From Streptomyces alanosinicus (GTDB taxonomy: Bacteria; Actinomycetota; Actinomycetes; Streptomycetales; Streptomycetaceae), in contig NZ_BMVG01000053.1 of assembly GCF_014650595.1 (NCBI RefSeq), forward strand, positions 1 to 44,114: DNA of 44,114 nt, in the 5' to 3' direction. Positions 25,301 through 34,313 of the stretch are shown piece by piece. The notes beneath the pieces are model-generated. The model saw only the letters and a program-made list of their open reading frames with translations. It had not been told where the DNA came from and did no database searches. Position numbers and translations under genes: made by a program. Every line of letters begins with the position of its first letter. Position 1 is the stretch's first letter.

Positions 25301-25617
25301 TGTGACACAAGACCTGGCCTACCAGCCCGCTTCGACCATCCAGGCCATGGCTCGTACTGTCGTCGAGTACACCGCTGGACCGGACTACCAGCTGCTGCTG
25401 TGGGCATGTTCGAGCACATCCCGGTCTATCTGGTCGCCGGGGCCCGCTCACGTGCGGGGTGGGATGTGCCTGCCTGGTCTCTGTCCGCCGCAGCCAGTTA
25501 CACCGAGCTTCCCCGCACGGGCCATATGGTGATGCTGGAAGCGCCCGAGAGGTTCGGCGCACTCCTCGCTGGGCTCCTTGCCCCGCCGTCAGCAGGCCAG
25601 GTCAGCGCCCCAGAGTG
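25296..25617 (+). pseudogene. Alpha/beta hydrolase C-terminal remnant
   Basis: Rightward frame ending at 25617 with IPVYLVAGARSRAGWDVPAW, then YTELPRTGHMVMLEAPERFG and ALLAGLL. The GHMVMLEAPE block is the catalytic-His region of alpha/beta hydrolases. The nucleophile half is absent, so it is a broken copy, different from the intact hydrolase at 23554-24240. Confidence 0.55.
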
Positions 25618-25683
25618 ACTGCTGGGGGCACCTGGCCGCTTCGGACTTCCCGTCAAAGGAACTGCACCCCCTGAAGAATGTGC

Positions 25684-27105
25684 CTATGCGCTCGCTTCGG
25701 CGACCTTGTCCAGGCCGTTGAGCAGGTTGCGCTCAGCTGGTGCGAACTGCGGGCCCTTGAGTGGCGGGCGGAGGGGGCCGAGGAGTGCTGCAACGAGAGT
25801 GCTGGGGCTTATGAGTGTGGTGGGCGGGGCTTGAAGAGCAAGCACGTTGGTCAGAGCCGTCGCGGCGTGGAAGGAGCCTGTTGCGGTGCGGGACAGGCGG
25901 CTGACGTAGCGGTGCAGGAGGCGGTCGGCGAGATTCGGGCTCTTCCCCTTCGTGGTGGGGAAGTGAATGTCCTGCCCGGTCGCCAAAGCCCACGCATTGT
26001 CGATGCGCCGGCCGACGGCGCGCTGGGCGCGGTGGGTGAGCCCAGGGGCGCATGGGCGGGAGAGGAGTTCGCGCAGGTCGATGGCGCCTTGTGCCGCCAC
26101 GGATATGCCTTGCGCGTACGTGGGATTGAAGGTGGCAACCGAGTCTCCGAGTGCCACGAGACCGTCTGGCCAGTGAGTGAGCCGTTCGTAGTAGTAGCGC
26201 CGGTTGGCGGTGCTGTGGGTGACATGGACGTCGGTGAGCGGTTTGGCATGGGTCAGGAGGTCGGCCAGGAGGGGGTGGCGCAGGGTGCGGGCGAAGGGTT
26301 CGAAAGCGTCCGCGTCACGGGGTGGGTGCCCGCCGGGGGCGCCCATCAGGCTGACGTGCCAGCGGTCGCCTTCGATCGGCAGGATGCCGCCTGCGTTGGC
26401 GGGTCCGGGAAGGCTAGGGCTGGCTTGCACACCGATCACGGGCCAGCCGCGGGTGGGGACAGGGGCGAGGTAGAAGCGGCTGGCATAGGCGAGGCCGGAG
26501 TCGATCTGGTCCTGGGCGAGGCCGGTGATGCCCAATCGGGCGAGCCACTGAGGTGTGCGCGTGGCTCGGCCGGAGGCGTCGATGACCAGATCCGCGCGGA
26601 GTTCGGCTTCCGGGCCGTGGTCGGTGCGGATCCGGACGCCCGTGACGGTACGGCGGTCGCCGAGTAGCTCGATGGCCCTGGTGTGTGTGCGCACCGTGAC
26701 CCGGGGATCCTTGAGGACTTGCCCGCGGACGATGTAGTCGGTCAGGTCACGGCTTGCGGTGATCAGGGAGTGAGTGGCGCGCTGCCAGCGGCGATACCAG
26801 CCTTCCGGTGAGCAGATGACCATGTTGCTCGTTACAGGAATCCGATGTGCTCCTGCCGCCAGGAGTAGGTCGACGGAGCCGGGAAGGAGGCTCTCGATTG
26901 CCTCGATGCCGCCGGTCTGCAGGAAGTGGATGTGGACCGCTTGGGGGACACCGGTGCGAGGCTCTGGTCCCTCGGGCAGCTCGTGGGCCTCGAGGATCTC
27001 GACGGAATCGACGTGGTCCCTGACTGCTGCCGCGGCGAGCATGCCGGCGATGCTGCCCCCGATGACGACTGCACGGGCGGGGCTGCGGCGCGGAGCTGTA
27101 CTCAT
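25684..27105 (-). CDS. FAD-dependent oxidoreductase, paralogue 1
   Basis: A 473-residue flavoprotein of the PHBH/geranylgeranyl-reductase-like group. The N-terminal FAD loop is GGSIAGM (about 16-22), DASGRATRTPQWL lies near 190 and the second FAD motif ALGDSVATFNPTYAQG is near 325. It is clearly paralogous to the protein at 29911-31311: both share LPEGPEPR.GVPQA, ASGR..RTPQWL and STANRR.YYE. The substrate is unknown. It is transcribed away from the HTH gene at 27493, so it may share that control region. Confidence 0.8.
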   Translation of the reverse strand: MSTAPRRSPARAVVIGGSIAGMLAAAAVRDHVDSVEILEAHELPEGPEPRTGVPQAVHIHFLQTGGIEAIESLLPGSVDLLLAAGAHRIPVTSNMVICSPEGWYRRWQRATHSLITASRDLTDYIVRGQVLKDPRVTVRTHTRAIELLGDRRTVTGVRIRTDHGPEAELRADLVIDASGRATRTPQWLARLGITGLAQDQIDSGLAYASRFYLAPVPTRGWPVIGVQASPSLPGPANAGGILPIEGDRWHVSLMGAPGGHPPRDADAFEPFARTLRHPLLADLLTHAKPLTDVHVTHSTANRRYYYERLTHWPDGLVALGDSVATFNPTYAQGISVAAQGAIDLRELLSRPCAPGLTHRAQRAVGRRIDNAWALATGQDIHFPTTKGKSPNLADRLLHRYVSRLSRTATGSFHAATALTNVLALQAPPTTLISPSTLVAALLGPLRPPLKGPQFAPAERNLLNGLDKVAEASA

Positions 27106-27492
27106 GACGGGCTGCTTTCTCTCGGGGCGCCGAGTGATTCAGTAGGTTGGGCAGTAGGGGAGGCGTGAGTGCCGGGGGCAGGGGAACCTGGTCCTGCCTG
27201 CGTCGTGCCGGCGCGGGGGTGATGTCTCGTGGTTGAGGGTTTCTGCGCTGCCGCTTGCGTGCGACCAGGACAGGATCATCGCTGCGTTAGTCGTGGTCGC
27301 AGTGCAGAAGACTCCTTGGGCGTCTGGAGCATCATCTGTCCAGTGAGATGACTCCAACAGGCCAGGCCACATCAGGCCCGAAGTGGTGCACTCTTGGCCA
27401 ATAAACGATCGTTGTGAGTAGTGTCGAATGTGCGTAGGGTGCCATGCACATGTGGGACTAGCCGCCCCCCCCGGATCGCAGGGAGCGCATCG
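27106..27492. other. Divergent control region
   Basis: Non-coding interval between the leftward oxidoreductase and the rightward HTH gene. It includes a rightward promoter with an overlapping palindrome (27404-27440, annotated separately). No other gene is seen. Confidence 0.5.
27404..27440 (+). promoter_or_regulatory. Operator-promoter of cassette A
   Basis: Palindrome AACGATCGTT (27404-27413) runs into the -35 box TTGTGA (27412-27417). After a 17-bp spacer comes the -10 box TAGGGT (27435-27440). The same arrangement, with the same spacing, precedes the cassette B HTH gene. A repressor on the palindrome would block RNA polymerase, so autorepression by the HTH protein is the simplest reading. 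Confidence 0.6.
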
Positions 27493-28101
27493 TTGGAGTC
27501 GCAGGCATCTCTGTCCGAGACACTTCGCCGGTTGGACGTGCTCATCGATGAGCACGGTCTGAGGCGCTCGGACGTCCTCGATCCGAAGCAGCTTGCGGTG
27601 CAAACGGCCCAGCCGGAGACCGTCGTCGCTCACCTGCTCAATGGCGGTGCACCGCCGGTCGACACGGTGAGCGAGCGGGCCAGTGCACGGATCAAGACGC
27701 TCTCCAATGACTATCTCGCGCGCACCGGCAAGCGCATGTCGGATCTTGCCGCTGAAGTGTCTCTACGGTCGGGAGTTTCGGAGGTCTGGGCACGCCAGGT
27801 CTGCGACGGCAAGAAGACGCCCAACATCGAACTCCTCCACCACCTTGTGGGATTTTTCGGCGTGGACGGCGGAGAGTCCTTCTTCACGGCTTCGGCCGAC
27901 GAAGCCCTCAATCGTGTCCTCCTGTCGGTCCTGGCGAAGCTGGACAACCCCGGTACGGACCCCGTGGGTGCCCTGCTCGACCGATACGGAGTGAAAGCCG
28001 CGGATCTGCGACAGCACGGTTCCATGACGCGACAGCAACTGGAGCGAGTCCTGGAAGGCGTGCTGCGGTCGGTGGTGCCCGAGGAGGGAGAACCCAAGTA
28101 A
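27493..28101 (+). CDS. HTH regulator of cassette A
   Basis: A 202-residue protein with an XRE-like helix-turn-helix in its middle (about residues 78-125, MSDLAAEVSLRSGVSEVWAR, then ELLHHLVGFFGVDGGESFF). The flanking helices are conserved in the cassette B homologue. TTG 27493 is chosen over upstream GTGs because AGGGAGC lies at RBS distance and because the length then equals that of copy B. Its stop TAA overlaps the next ATG. It is probably a repressor acting on AACGATCGTT, and it may be the target or partner of the HExxH protein encoded next. Confidence 0.75.
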   Translation: MESQASLSETLRRLDVLIDEHGLRRSDVLDPKQLAVQTAQPETVVAHLLNGGAPPVDTVSERASARIKTLSNDYLARTGKRMSDLAAEVSLRSGVSEVWARQVCDGKKTPNIELLHHLVGFFGVDGGESFFTASADEALNRVLLSVLAKLDNPGTDPVGALLDRYGVKAADLRQHGSMTRQQLERVLEGVLRSVVPEEGEPK

Positions 28102-28709
28102 TGAGCACCAAGGCGATGAAGGAACTGCTGGGCGCCCTGGGGAGGGAAGCCGCGAGGTCCATTCAGAGGCCGGCGGAACCGCGGATTGTCATGCAGGAGT
28201 TCACTCGGGCGATGAGCGTTCGCGTGGGCCGGCCCATCGAGCTCGTGTTTCGGTCCTTCCCTCCGGACATCCCTGTCTCGGGCTTACGACTGGACTGCGG
28301 GGACCGGTCCGTCATCGTGGTTGAGGAAGCCACCGCCCCCGAGGCCCAACTGGTCATCCTGGGTCATGAACTATGGCATGAGGAGGAAGGCTGTAACGGC
28401 CACCACACAGCCGGCCTGCCCGCTGCCGCCCGCGCGCTCACCGCGAACCGGGCATCCGATGCCGTCCAGCGGGCCGCGGCGCAAATCCTCACTGCGGACG
28501 AAGTCCCACGCGAGGCCATACTCACCGTTGCGGCCCGAGCGGACTCCGCCAACGACCACGAGGTGGACGCAGAGACCTTCGGACTGTTGTTCGGCCGCGA
28601 AGTCCGCACCTGGATGACGGGGCGGTATGCGGAGGGACCGGTGAGTGCTGCAACTGTTGAGGGACGTATCCATCTGTCGCTCCTCAACCGCGGCGGATAC
28701 ATCCTGTAA
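28101..28709 (+). CDS. HExxH protein, ImmA/IrrE-like (cassette A)
   Basis: A 202-residue soluble protein. The zinc-peptidase motif HELWH is at residues 89-93, followed by EEEGC, in the setting VILGHELWHEE usual for ImmA/IrrE-type (DUF955-like) proteins. These cleave or control HTH repressors, and the preceding, overlapping HTH gene fits that logic. Annotation pipelines often call such proteins toxins. A TTA codon at 28284-28286 suggests bldA-dependent timing. The next gene starts immediately after the stop. Confidence 0.7.
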   Translation: MSTKAMKELLGALGREAARSIQRPAEPRIVMQEFTRAMSVRVGRPIELVFRSFPPDIPVSGLRLDCGDRSVIVVEEATAPEAQLVILGHELWHEEEGCNGHHTAGLPAAARALTANRASDAVQRAAAQILTADEVPREAILTVAARADSANDHEVDAETFGLLFGREVRTWMTGRYAEGPVSAATVEGRIHLSLLNRGGYIL

Positions 28710-29918
28710 ATGAACCCCAATTTTCACATCCCTTACGCCGTGCCCACCGTGCTGCTGGCGACCGCACTCCTTTTCAAGTTGCCCACCATTGTGCGAGCCT
28801 GGCGAGATCCCGATGTCCGGGCTACCACACTGCTGTTGACCTGGGCCACAGCCGTGCTCGTCGTCATCACGCCGGCCAACATCGAACGGCTCAATGTCCT
28901 CACGGGGATACCGAACATCGCGTCACCATGGGCCTACAGCTTCCTGACCGCGTTCTGCGCCACTGGTCTGACAATGATCATGCGGTGGCGGGAGGAACCA
29001 TCGCCACAGCGCCAACGCCGGATGCGTCGCGTGTACTGGATCTACTCGGGCATCATCGTGGCCCTCTGGGTAACGTTCCTGGTGGCTCACGTGCCCACTC
29101 CGCGGATCTACGATCTCGACACCTACTACGCCAGCACCCCGTGGATGCGCGAACACATCCTGCTCTACCTGCTCGCGCACATGGTGTCGTCCCTGGTCGC
29201 CGCCTACATGCTGTGGACGTGGTCCCCCGAGATCACCAACGCCTGGCTGAAAACGGGCGTCATCTGCCTGCAACTCGGCTTCGCCTCAGGCCTCATCTTC
29301 GACATCGCAAAACTCGCCGCGCTCGGCGCCCGCTGGTCCGGCACCAACTGGGACAACCTCAGCACACAGGCCGCGCCCCCTTTCGCACTGCTGGAGGCCA
29401 TCCTCGTCGCCATCGGCTTCATCGTGCCCCAAGCCGGGCCGTTCCTGCAGAAGCGGCTCCGAGACCAGAGCGACTACTGGCGTCTGTACCGCCTGTGGAG
29501 ACTGGTGCGCATCCTGGCACCAGCCTCGGCAAAGGCCCGCTTCGGTCTCTGGGCACCGCTGGACCTGCGTCTGATGCAGCGCCGGCAACGCGTCCACGAC
29601 GCACTGCGGCTGCTCGCTCCCTACCTCGACTACAGCCTGTATCAACGAGCTGAGAAAGCGGCGTCCGCTGCCCTTAACGAGGAGCAGGCACGTGCTCTGG
29701 CCGGCGCTGTCACCATCAGAGCCGCCATCCGCACCTATCACGGCAACGCGGCGGGTGGGGACGCCACGGCCCGTCCAGACAGCCCGACGCCTTCCCCGTT
29801 CGGCTCTGAGATACACGACCACATCGACGCCATCTCCGATGCACTGCGCCATCCTCGCGTCGTCGACAGTTTCCACAAGCGGATGACCAGAACAGAAAGC
29901 ACCGACGCCCATGCCTGA
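28710..29918 (+). CDS. Seven-TM membrane protein, MAB_1171c-like (cassette A)
   Basis: A 402-residue membrane protein with about seven TM helices in the first 245 residues (first at about 8-26, last at about 225-245) and a basic then helical cytoplasmic C-terminal region of about 155 residues. It matches the MAB_1171c-type putative transporter/receptor family seen in actinobacteria next to HTH and ImmA/IrrE-like genes. No transport motif is visible, so a receptor role is equally possible. It overlaps the following FAD oxidoreductase gene by 8 bp. Confidence 0.75.
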   Translation: MNPNFHIPYAVPTVLLATALLFKLPTIVRAWRDPDVRATTLLLTWATAVLVVITPANIERLNVLTGIPNIASPWAYSFLTAFCATGLTMIMRWREEPSPQRQRRMRRVYWIYSGIIVALWVTFLVAHVPTPRIYDLDTYYASTPWMREHILLYLLAHMVSSLVAAYMLWTWSPEITNAWLKTGVICLQLGFASGLIFDIAKLAALGARWSGTNWDNLSTQAAPPFALLEAILVAIGFIVPQAGPFLQKRLRDQSDYWRLYRLWRLVRILAPASAKARFGLWAPLDLRLMQRRQRVHDALRLLAPYLDYSLYQRAEKAASAALNEEQARALAGAVTIRAAIRTYHGNAAGGDATARPDSPTPSPFGSEIHDHIDAISDALRHPRVVDSFHKRMTRTESTDAHA

Positions 29919-31311
29919 GGTAAGCATCACCGGTCGGCCCACCGTCATCGTCATAGGCGCTGGTGCTACAGGTCTCTTCGCCGCCGCCGCCCTGACCGAA
30001 TTCGCCGATGTCACCATCGTCGAAAGGGACCGTCTGCCCGAAGGCCCCGAACCCCGCCGAGGCGTCCCCCAGGCCCGGCACGCACACCTCATATGGAGCG
30101 GTGGCGTCCTCGCCTTCAACGAACTCCTGCCCGGCATCGTCGACGACGTCGTTGCCCAGGGAGGCCGCCTGATCCACATCATGGGCGACATGGTCTCCCG
30201 GGCCCCCAACGAGATCTGGTTCCGGCGTTTCCTGGCCACCCATCACCGCAACCTGGTCTGCTCCCGCGATCTGCTGGACTCCGCCCTGCGCGACCGCGTC
30301 CTGGCCCACGAACGCATCACCACCTGCCAGGACACGACCGTGCTCGGTCTGCAGGGAGATGCCGATCGAGTCACCGGCATCCGCGTCCGCAGCGGTGACG
30401 ACGAAGTCACGATGACCGCTGACTTCGTCATCGACGCCTCCGGCCGCGGATCCCGCACACCCCAATGGCTCGAGAACCTCGGCCTGCCACAAGTCTCCGA
30501 ACGCGAGGTCAACGCCGGCGTCGCCTACGCAACTCGCCTCTTCCAAGCGCCGGGCAGATCCGCAGAATCCGCCTTCCCGATCGTCAATGTGCAGGCCAAC
30601 CCCGCCAAGGCCCCCGGCCAGGGCGGCATCATCCTGCCGATCGAGGGCAACCGCTGGATCGTCACCCTCTCCGGCACACGCGGTGGCGAACCCACCAACG
30701 ACCCCGACGCCTTCATCGACTTCGCCCTTGGCCTGGGCGACCCGATCATCGGCGAACTCCTCAAGACCGCCGAACCACTTGGCAGCGTTGCCACCACCCG
30801 GTCCACCGCCAACCGCCGCCGATACTACGAAAAGTCCAAGCGCTGGCCTGACGGCTTCGCCGTGCTCGGAGACGCCATTGCCGGCTACAACCCCGTCTAC
30901 GGTCACGGCCTCACCGTCGCCGCCCAGTGCACCCTGGCGCTTCGCAACGTTCTGCGCACCGCCCGGCTCACCGACCCCGGCACCGCCCAGCACATCCAGC
31001 GCGCCGCGGCACGCCCCGTTTCCGCCGCCTGGGACCTGGCCGTGGGGCAGGACGCTTTCTACCCCGCCGCCACCGACAAACGGCCCACAGCCGTCGAACG
31101 ATTCCTTGCCCGGTACGTCGACCGGGCCGTTGAGACCGGAGCCGGCAACCCGCGCGCCCTGGGTGCGCTACTGGACGTCATGAGCCTGGAAAAGCCTCCC
31201 ACCAGACTCTTCTCACCAGACATGCTCATCCCGATGCTCCTGGGCCCCCGAAGGCCTCGCCTGCCGGGAGCACCCCTGACTGATTCGGAGCGGAAGACCA
31301 CCATCACCTGA
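29911..31311 (+). CDS. FAD-dependent oxidoreductase, paralogue 2 (cassette A)
   Basis: A 466-residue flavoprotein. FAD loop GAGATGL (about 13-19), DASGRGSRTPQWL near 180 and VLGDAIAGYNPVYGHG near 312. It is the last gene of a four-gene coupled cassette and starts inside the membrane-protein gene (ATGCCTGA overlap). It probably modifies a small hydrophobic molecule, perhaps one made or sensed by the membrane protein; the substrate is unknown. It is a paralogue of 25684-27105. The IS256 element begins 28 bp after its stop. Confidence 0.8.
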   Translation: MPEVSITGRPTVIVIGAGATGLFAAAALTEFADVTIVERDRLPEGPEPRRGVPQARHAHLIWSGGVLAFNELLPGIVDDVVAQGGRLIHIMGDMVSRAPNEIWFRRFLATHHRNLVCSRDLLDSALRDRVLAHERITTCQDTTVLGLQGDADRVTGIRVRSGDDEVTMTADFVIDASGRGSRTPQWLENLGLPQVSEREVNAGVAYATRLFQAPGRSAESAFPIVNVQANPAKAPGQGGIILPIEGNRWIVTLSGTRGGEPTNDPDAFIDFALGLGDPIIGELLKTAEPLGSVATTRSTANRRRYYEKSKRWPDGFAVLGDAIAGYNPVYGHGLTVAAQCTLALRNVLRTARLTDPGTAQHIQRAAARPVSAAWDLAVGQDAFYPAATDKRPTAVERFLARYVDRAVETGAGNPRALGALLDVMSLEKPPTRLFSPDMLIPMLLGPRRPRLPGAPLTDSERKTTIT

Positions 31312-31338
31312 CTCCGCGACGGCGCTCGGACTCACTGG

Positions 31339-32705
31339 GGCGCTAATCAACGGCGGATCTGATGATCAAGGAGACGCGTCTGATGACGGAGACCGCCGTG
31401 GAGAACGAGCAAGCCGAGCCGGTGGTCCAGCCACCGTCGAGTGCGGTGTCGGACGAGCAGCTTGTCGCGATGCTGGTTGATCGGGCCCGGAGCGAGGGAC
31501 TGCAACTGACCGGCGAAGGCGGGCTGTTGCAGCAGCTGACCAAGAGGGTGCTGGAATCCGCCCTGGAGGGCGAGATCACCGACCACGTCGGCTACGAGAA
31601 GCACGACCCGGCCGGGAAGAACAACGGCAACAGCCGCAACGGCACCCGGGCCAAGACCGTGCTCACCGACGTCGGCCCGGTGGAGGTGAAGGTGCCCCGC
31701 GACACCGCCGGCACCTTCGAGCCGCAGATCGTCAAGAAGCGGCAGCGCCGCCTGACCGGCATCGATGAGATGGTGCTGTCGCTCTCGGCGAAGGGCCTCA
31801 CCCACGGAGAGATCTCCGCTCATCTCGCCGAGGTCTACGGGGCGGAGGTGTCCAAGCAGACCATCTCCACCATCACCGACAAGGTCATGGACGGCATGGC
31901 CGAATGGCAGAACCGGCCGCTCGATCGCGCTTCCCGGTCCTGTTCGTCGACGCCATCAACGTCAAGATCAGGGACGGGAAGGTCGCGAACCGTCCGATCT
32001 ACGTGGTGATGGCCGTGACCGTGGACGGCACCTGCGACATCCTCGGCATCTGGGCCGGCGACGGAGGCGAGGGCGCCAAGTACTGGCTGCACGTGTTCAC
32101 CGAGCTGAAGAACCGCGGCCTCGACGACGTACTGATGCTGGTCTGCGACGGGCTCAAGGGCCTTCCCGAAGCGGTGGAGACCGTCTGGCCTCGCACGATC
32201 GTCCAGACGTGCGTGGTTCACCTCCTGCGGAACAGCTTTCGCTATGCCGCCCGCCAGGACTGGGACAAGGTCGCCAAGGCCCTCAAGCCCGTCTACACCG
32301 CGCCCAGCGAGGACGCGGCCACGGAGCGGTTCAGGAGTCCTGGGGCACCAAGTATCCGGCGATCGTGAAGCTGTGGTCGGACGCCTGGGCCGAGTTCGTG
32401 CCCTTCCTCTCCTTCGACGTCGAGATACGCAAGGTCATCTGCAGCACGAACGCCATCGAGAGCGTCAACGCCCGCATCCGCAGGGCCGTCCGCGCCCGCG
32501 GACATTTCCCGAATGAGGCGGCCGCCCTCAAGTGCGTCTACATGGCGCTGATGAGCCTGGACCCGACCGGGAAGGGCCGCAAGCGGTGGACCATGCGCTG
32601 GAAGGCACCCCTCAACGCCTTCCAGATCGCCTTCGAGGGCCGCCTGACCCCGAGCAACAACTGACACCTCAACAACCAAGATCAGCCGTTAAGTTTACAC
32701 ACCCG
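31339..32705 (+). mobile_element. IS256-family element, frameshifted
   Basis: The left end starts near 31339 and the right end near 32705. Inner terminal parts are related (left ACGGCGGATCT, right complement ACGGCTGATCT) but the left tip is degenerate. It sits between the two facing cassettes, just past the stop of oxidoreductase 2, and its insertion or later deletion may explain the loss of the cassette B oxidoreductase. Confidence 0.7.
31383..32664 (+). pseudogene. IS256-family transposase with two frameshifts
   Basis: The full-length transposase (Mutator-like DDE) is split into three frames: 31383 to about 31925 (frame 3), about 31925-32335 (frame 2, VLFVDAINVKIRDGKVANRP with a catalytic Asp, and MLVCDGLKGLPEAVE) and about 32335-32664 (frame 1, NAIESVNARIRRAVRARGHF). 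The first shift lies in the stretch for RPLDR-(Y)PVLF, the second shortens the coding for the segment before ESWGTKYP. All three catalytic regions can be read but no single product is made. Confidence 0.85.
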
Positions 32706-32829
32706 ACCCATGGGGACGATGTCGCTCGCCAGGCATCGTGGCGTCCGTGACTCGGCGAGCGCGGACACAGCCCAGCGGCTGCGCGGCAGCGAGGAACCGC
32801 TTCAGCCGGTTGGTGATGGCAGGCCGTCA
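32706..32829 (-). pseudogene. Stub of the cassette B FAD oxidoreductase and unknown debris
   Basis: The copy B membrane-protein gene ends in the same ATGCCTGA overlap that starts the oxidoreductase gene in copy A. Here the frame stops after about 10 codons (MPDGLPSPTG). The rest, up to the IS256 end, reads NRLKRFLAAAQPLGC on the same strand in another frame and was not identified. Confidence 0.5.
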
Positions 32830-34014
32830 GGCATGTGCAGTCGCATTCTCAGGGCTGTTCAGTGCTCGCAGGAGGCTGTCGATGCTTCGAGGCCGGCGCA
32901 GGGCCCTTGAGATGGGCTGGATGTGGTCAGTGACTTCCCGGCCGATCTGCGGGGGCATGGCGCCGGCGGCTTGCGGGATCTGGCGGGTGTATGCGTCGAG
33001 AGCGGCGCGGATCGCGACAGCTCCTGCGATTCCGCGGGCCCTCGTCTCGCTACGGCAGGTGGCGGCTGCCTCGTAGGCTTGCAGATACAAGGTCCGGTCG
33101 TAGTACGGAGCGAGCCGCAAGAGCGCGTCCAGGACTTGCTGCTGCCGTTGCATCAGCCGGAGGTCAAGAGGTGCGAAGCGGCCGATGCGTGCCTTCGCTG
33201 CGGAGGGCGCCACGTGCCGGATCGCTCGGGTGAGCGGCCGAAGGGTCCAGTACGCGGCTTGCTCGCGAGGCCAGGTTTGCAAAAACGGGCCACACACAGG
33301 CAAGAGAAAGCCCGTGGCGACGAGAGTCCCGCCCAGGATCGCGAACGCAGGAGCAACGGTAACGTTCAGATAGTCCCAGTTCATCCCTGCCCACCGCGCG
33401 CCGATCGCGGTCAGCTTGGCGCAGACGAAGACCAGTCCGAGTGCGTGTCCGACCTGAAGGCAGATGAGGCCGGCCTTCAGCCATCGGGCGCTGACGTGGG
33501 AGATCCAGGACCAGATCATCCAGGCGGAGATGAGTGTTGATGTCAGGTAACCGAGCAGGTAGAGAAGGATGTGCCCGCGTACCCAGGGAGAGTTGGCGTA
33601 GTAGGTATCGAAATCGTAGACCCGCTCGACGGGTACGTCGGCCAAGAGGAACGTCACCCACAGGGCAGCAACGCCACCAGCATAGATGCGCCATACCCAG
33701 CAGATCCTGCGGCGGCGTCGTAACGAAGGTCCTTCCAGCCACGTGATGATCATGGTCAGACATGCACCACAGAACGCCTCGATCATGGAATAGGTCCACG
33801 GCGCCGCGAAGTTCGGCATGCCGGTGATGACGTTGATCCCGTGGATGTGTGTGACGGAGACGAAAACTGCTAAGGCGAACAGCAAGACGAACCATGTTGC
33901 CCGCGCATTGGGATCTTTCCACGACCGCACGATCGTCGGCGACTTGAGGACCAGCGCAACTACGAGCAGTGCGATGGGAACGGCGTAGGGCAGGTACAGG
34001 ACCGTGAGATTCAT
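32827..34014 (-). CDS. Seven-TM membrane protein, MAB_1171c-like (cassette B)
   Basis: A 395-residue homologue of the cassette A membrane protein along its full length: YAVPIALLVVALVLKSPTIV against YAVPTVLLATALLFKLPTIV, YDFDTYYANSPWVRGHILLY against YDLDTYYASTPWMREHILLY, and a shared SAKAR.G..APLDLRLMQR block. ATG 34014 overlaps the stop of the shortened HExxH homologue (ATGA). It seems intact, unlike its two partners, so the membrane protein may be kept under selection. Confidence 0.75.
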   Translation of the reverse strand: MNLTVLYLPYAVPIALLVVALVLKSPTIVRSWKDPNARATWFVLLFALAVFVSVTHIHGINVITGMPNFAAPWTYSMIEAFCGACLTMIITWLEGPSLRRRRRICWVWRIYAGGVAALWVTFLLADVPVERVYDFDTYYANSPWVRGHILLYLLGYLTSTLISAWMIWSWISHVSARWLKAGLICLQVGHALGLVFVCAKLTAIGARWAGMNWDYLNVTVAPAFAILGGTLVATGFLLPVCGPFLQTWPREQAAYWTLRPLTRAIRHVAPSAAKARIGRFAPLDLRLMQRQQQVLDALLRLAPYYDRTLYLQAYEAAATCRSETRARGIAGAVAIRAALDAYTRQIPQAAGAMPPQIGREVTDHIQPISRALRRPRSIDSLLRALNSPENATAHA

Positions 34015-34313
34015 AGTGAGTGACCGCCCCAGCTGGTCATGGAGAGGCTGTTGCGGCACCTGAGGCTCTCAGTAATGGCTGGCATTTGTGCGTACGGGCC
34101 AGTCATCCAAATGTTTGCCTTGCTGCCGAAGACCAAGTCGAGCGAGTCCATCTCGACGTGTTGGGTGTCGGGGGAGTCGGCGTGAGCATCGAAGGTGAAA
34201 AGTGAACCGCAGAACGTCTTCATAACGGTTTGAGGGGCTATCGGCAGAGTGATCTGCTTCTTCGTCTCGTTACTAAGTTCGGTTAGGTGTATCTTCATGA
34301 CGATCCTGCTCAC
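34011..34313 (-). CDS. Shortened HExxH-protein homologue without HExxH (cassette B)
   Basis: A 100-residue ORF occupying the second slot of cassette B. Its last ~55 residues align with the C-terminus of the cassette A protein (ADSPDTQHVEMDSLDLVFGS, then WMTGPYA against WMTGRYA). The central ~100 residues with HELWH are absent and the N-terminus is unlike. GTG 34313 overlaps the HTH stop and its own stop overlaps the membrane-protein start, so coupling is preserved. It is either a decayed pseudogene kept in frame or a non-catalytic partner. Confidence 0.55.
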   Translation of the reverse strand: MSRIVMKIHLTELSNETKKQITLPIAPQTVMKTFCGSLFTFDAHADSPDTQHVEMDSLDLVFGSKANIWMTGPYAQMPAITESLRCRNSLSMTSWGGHSL

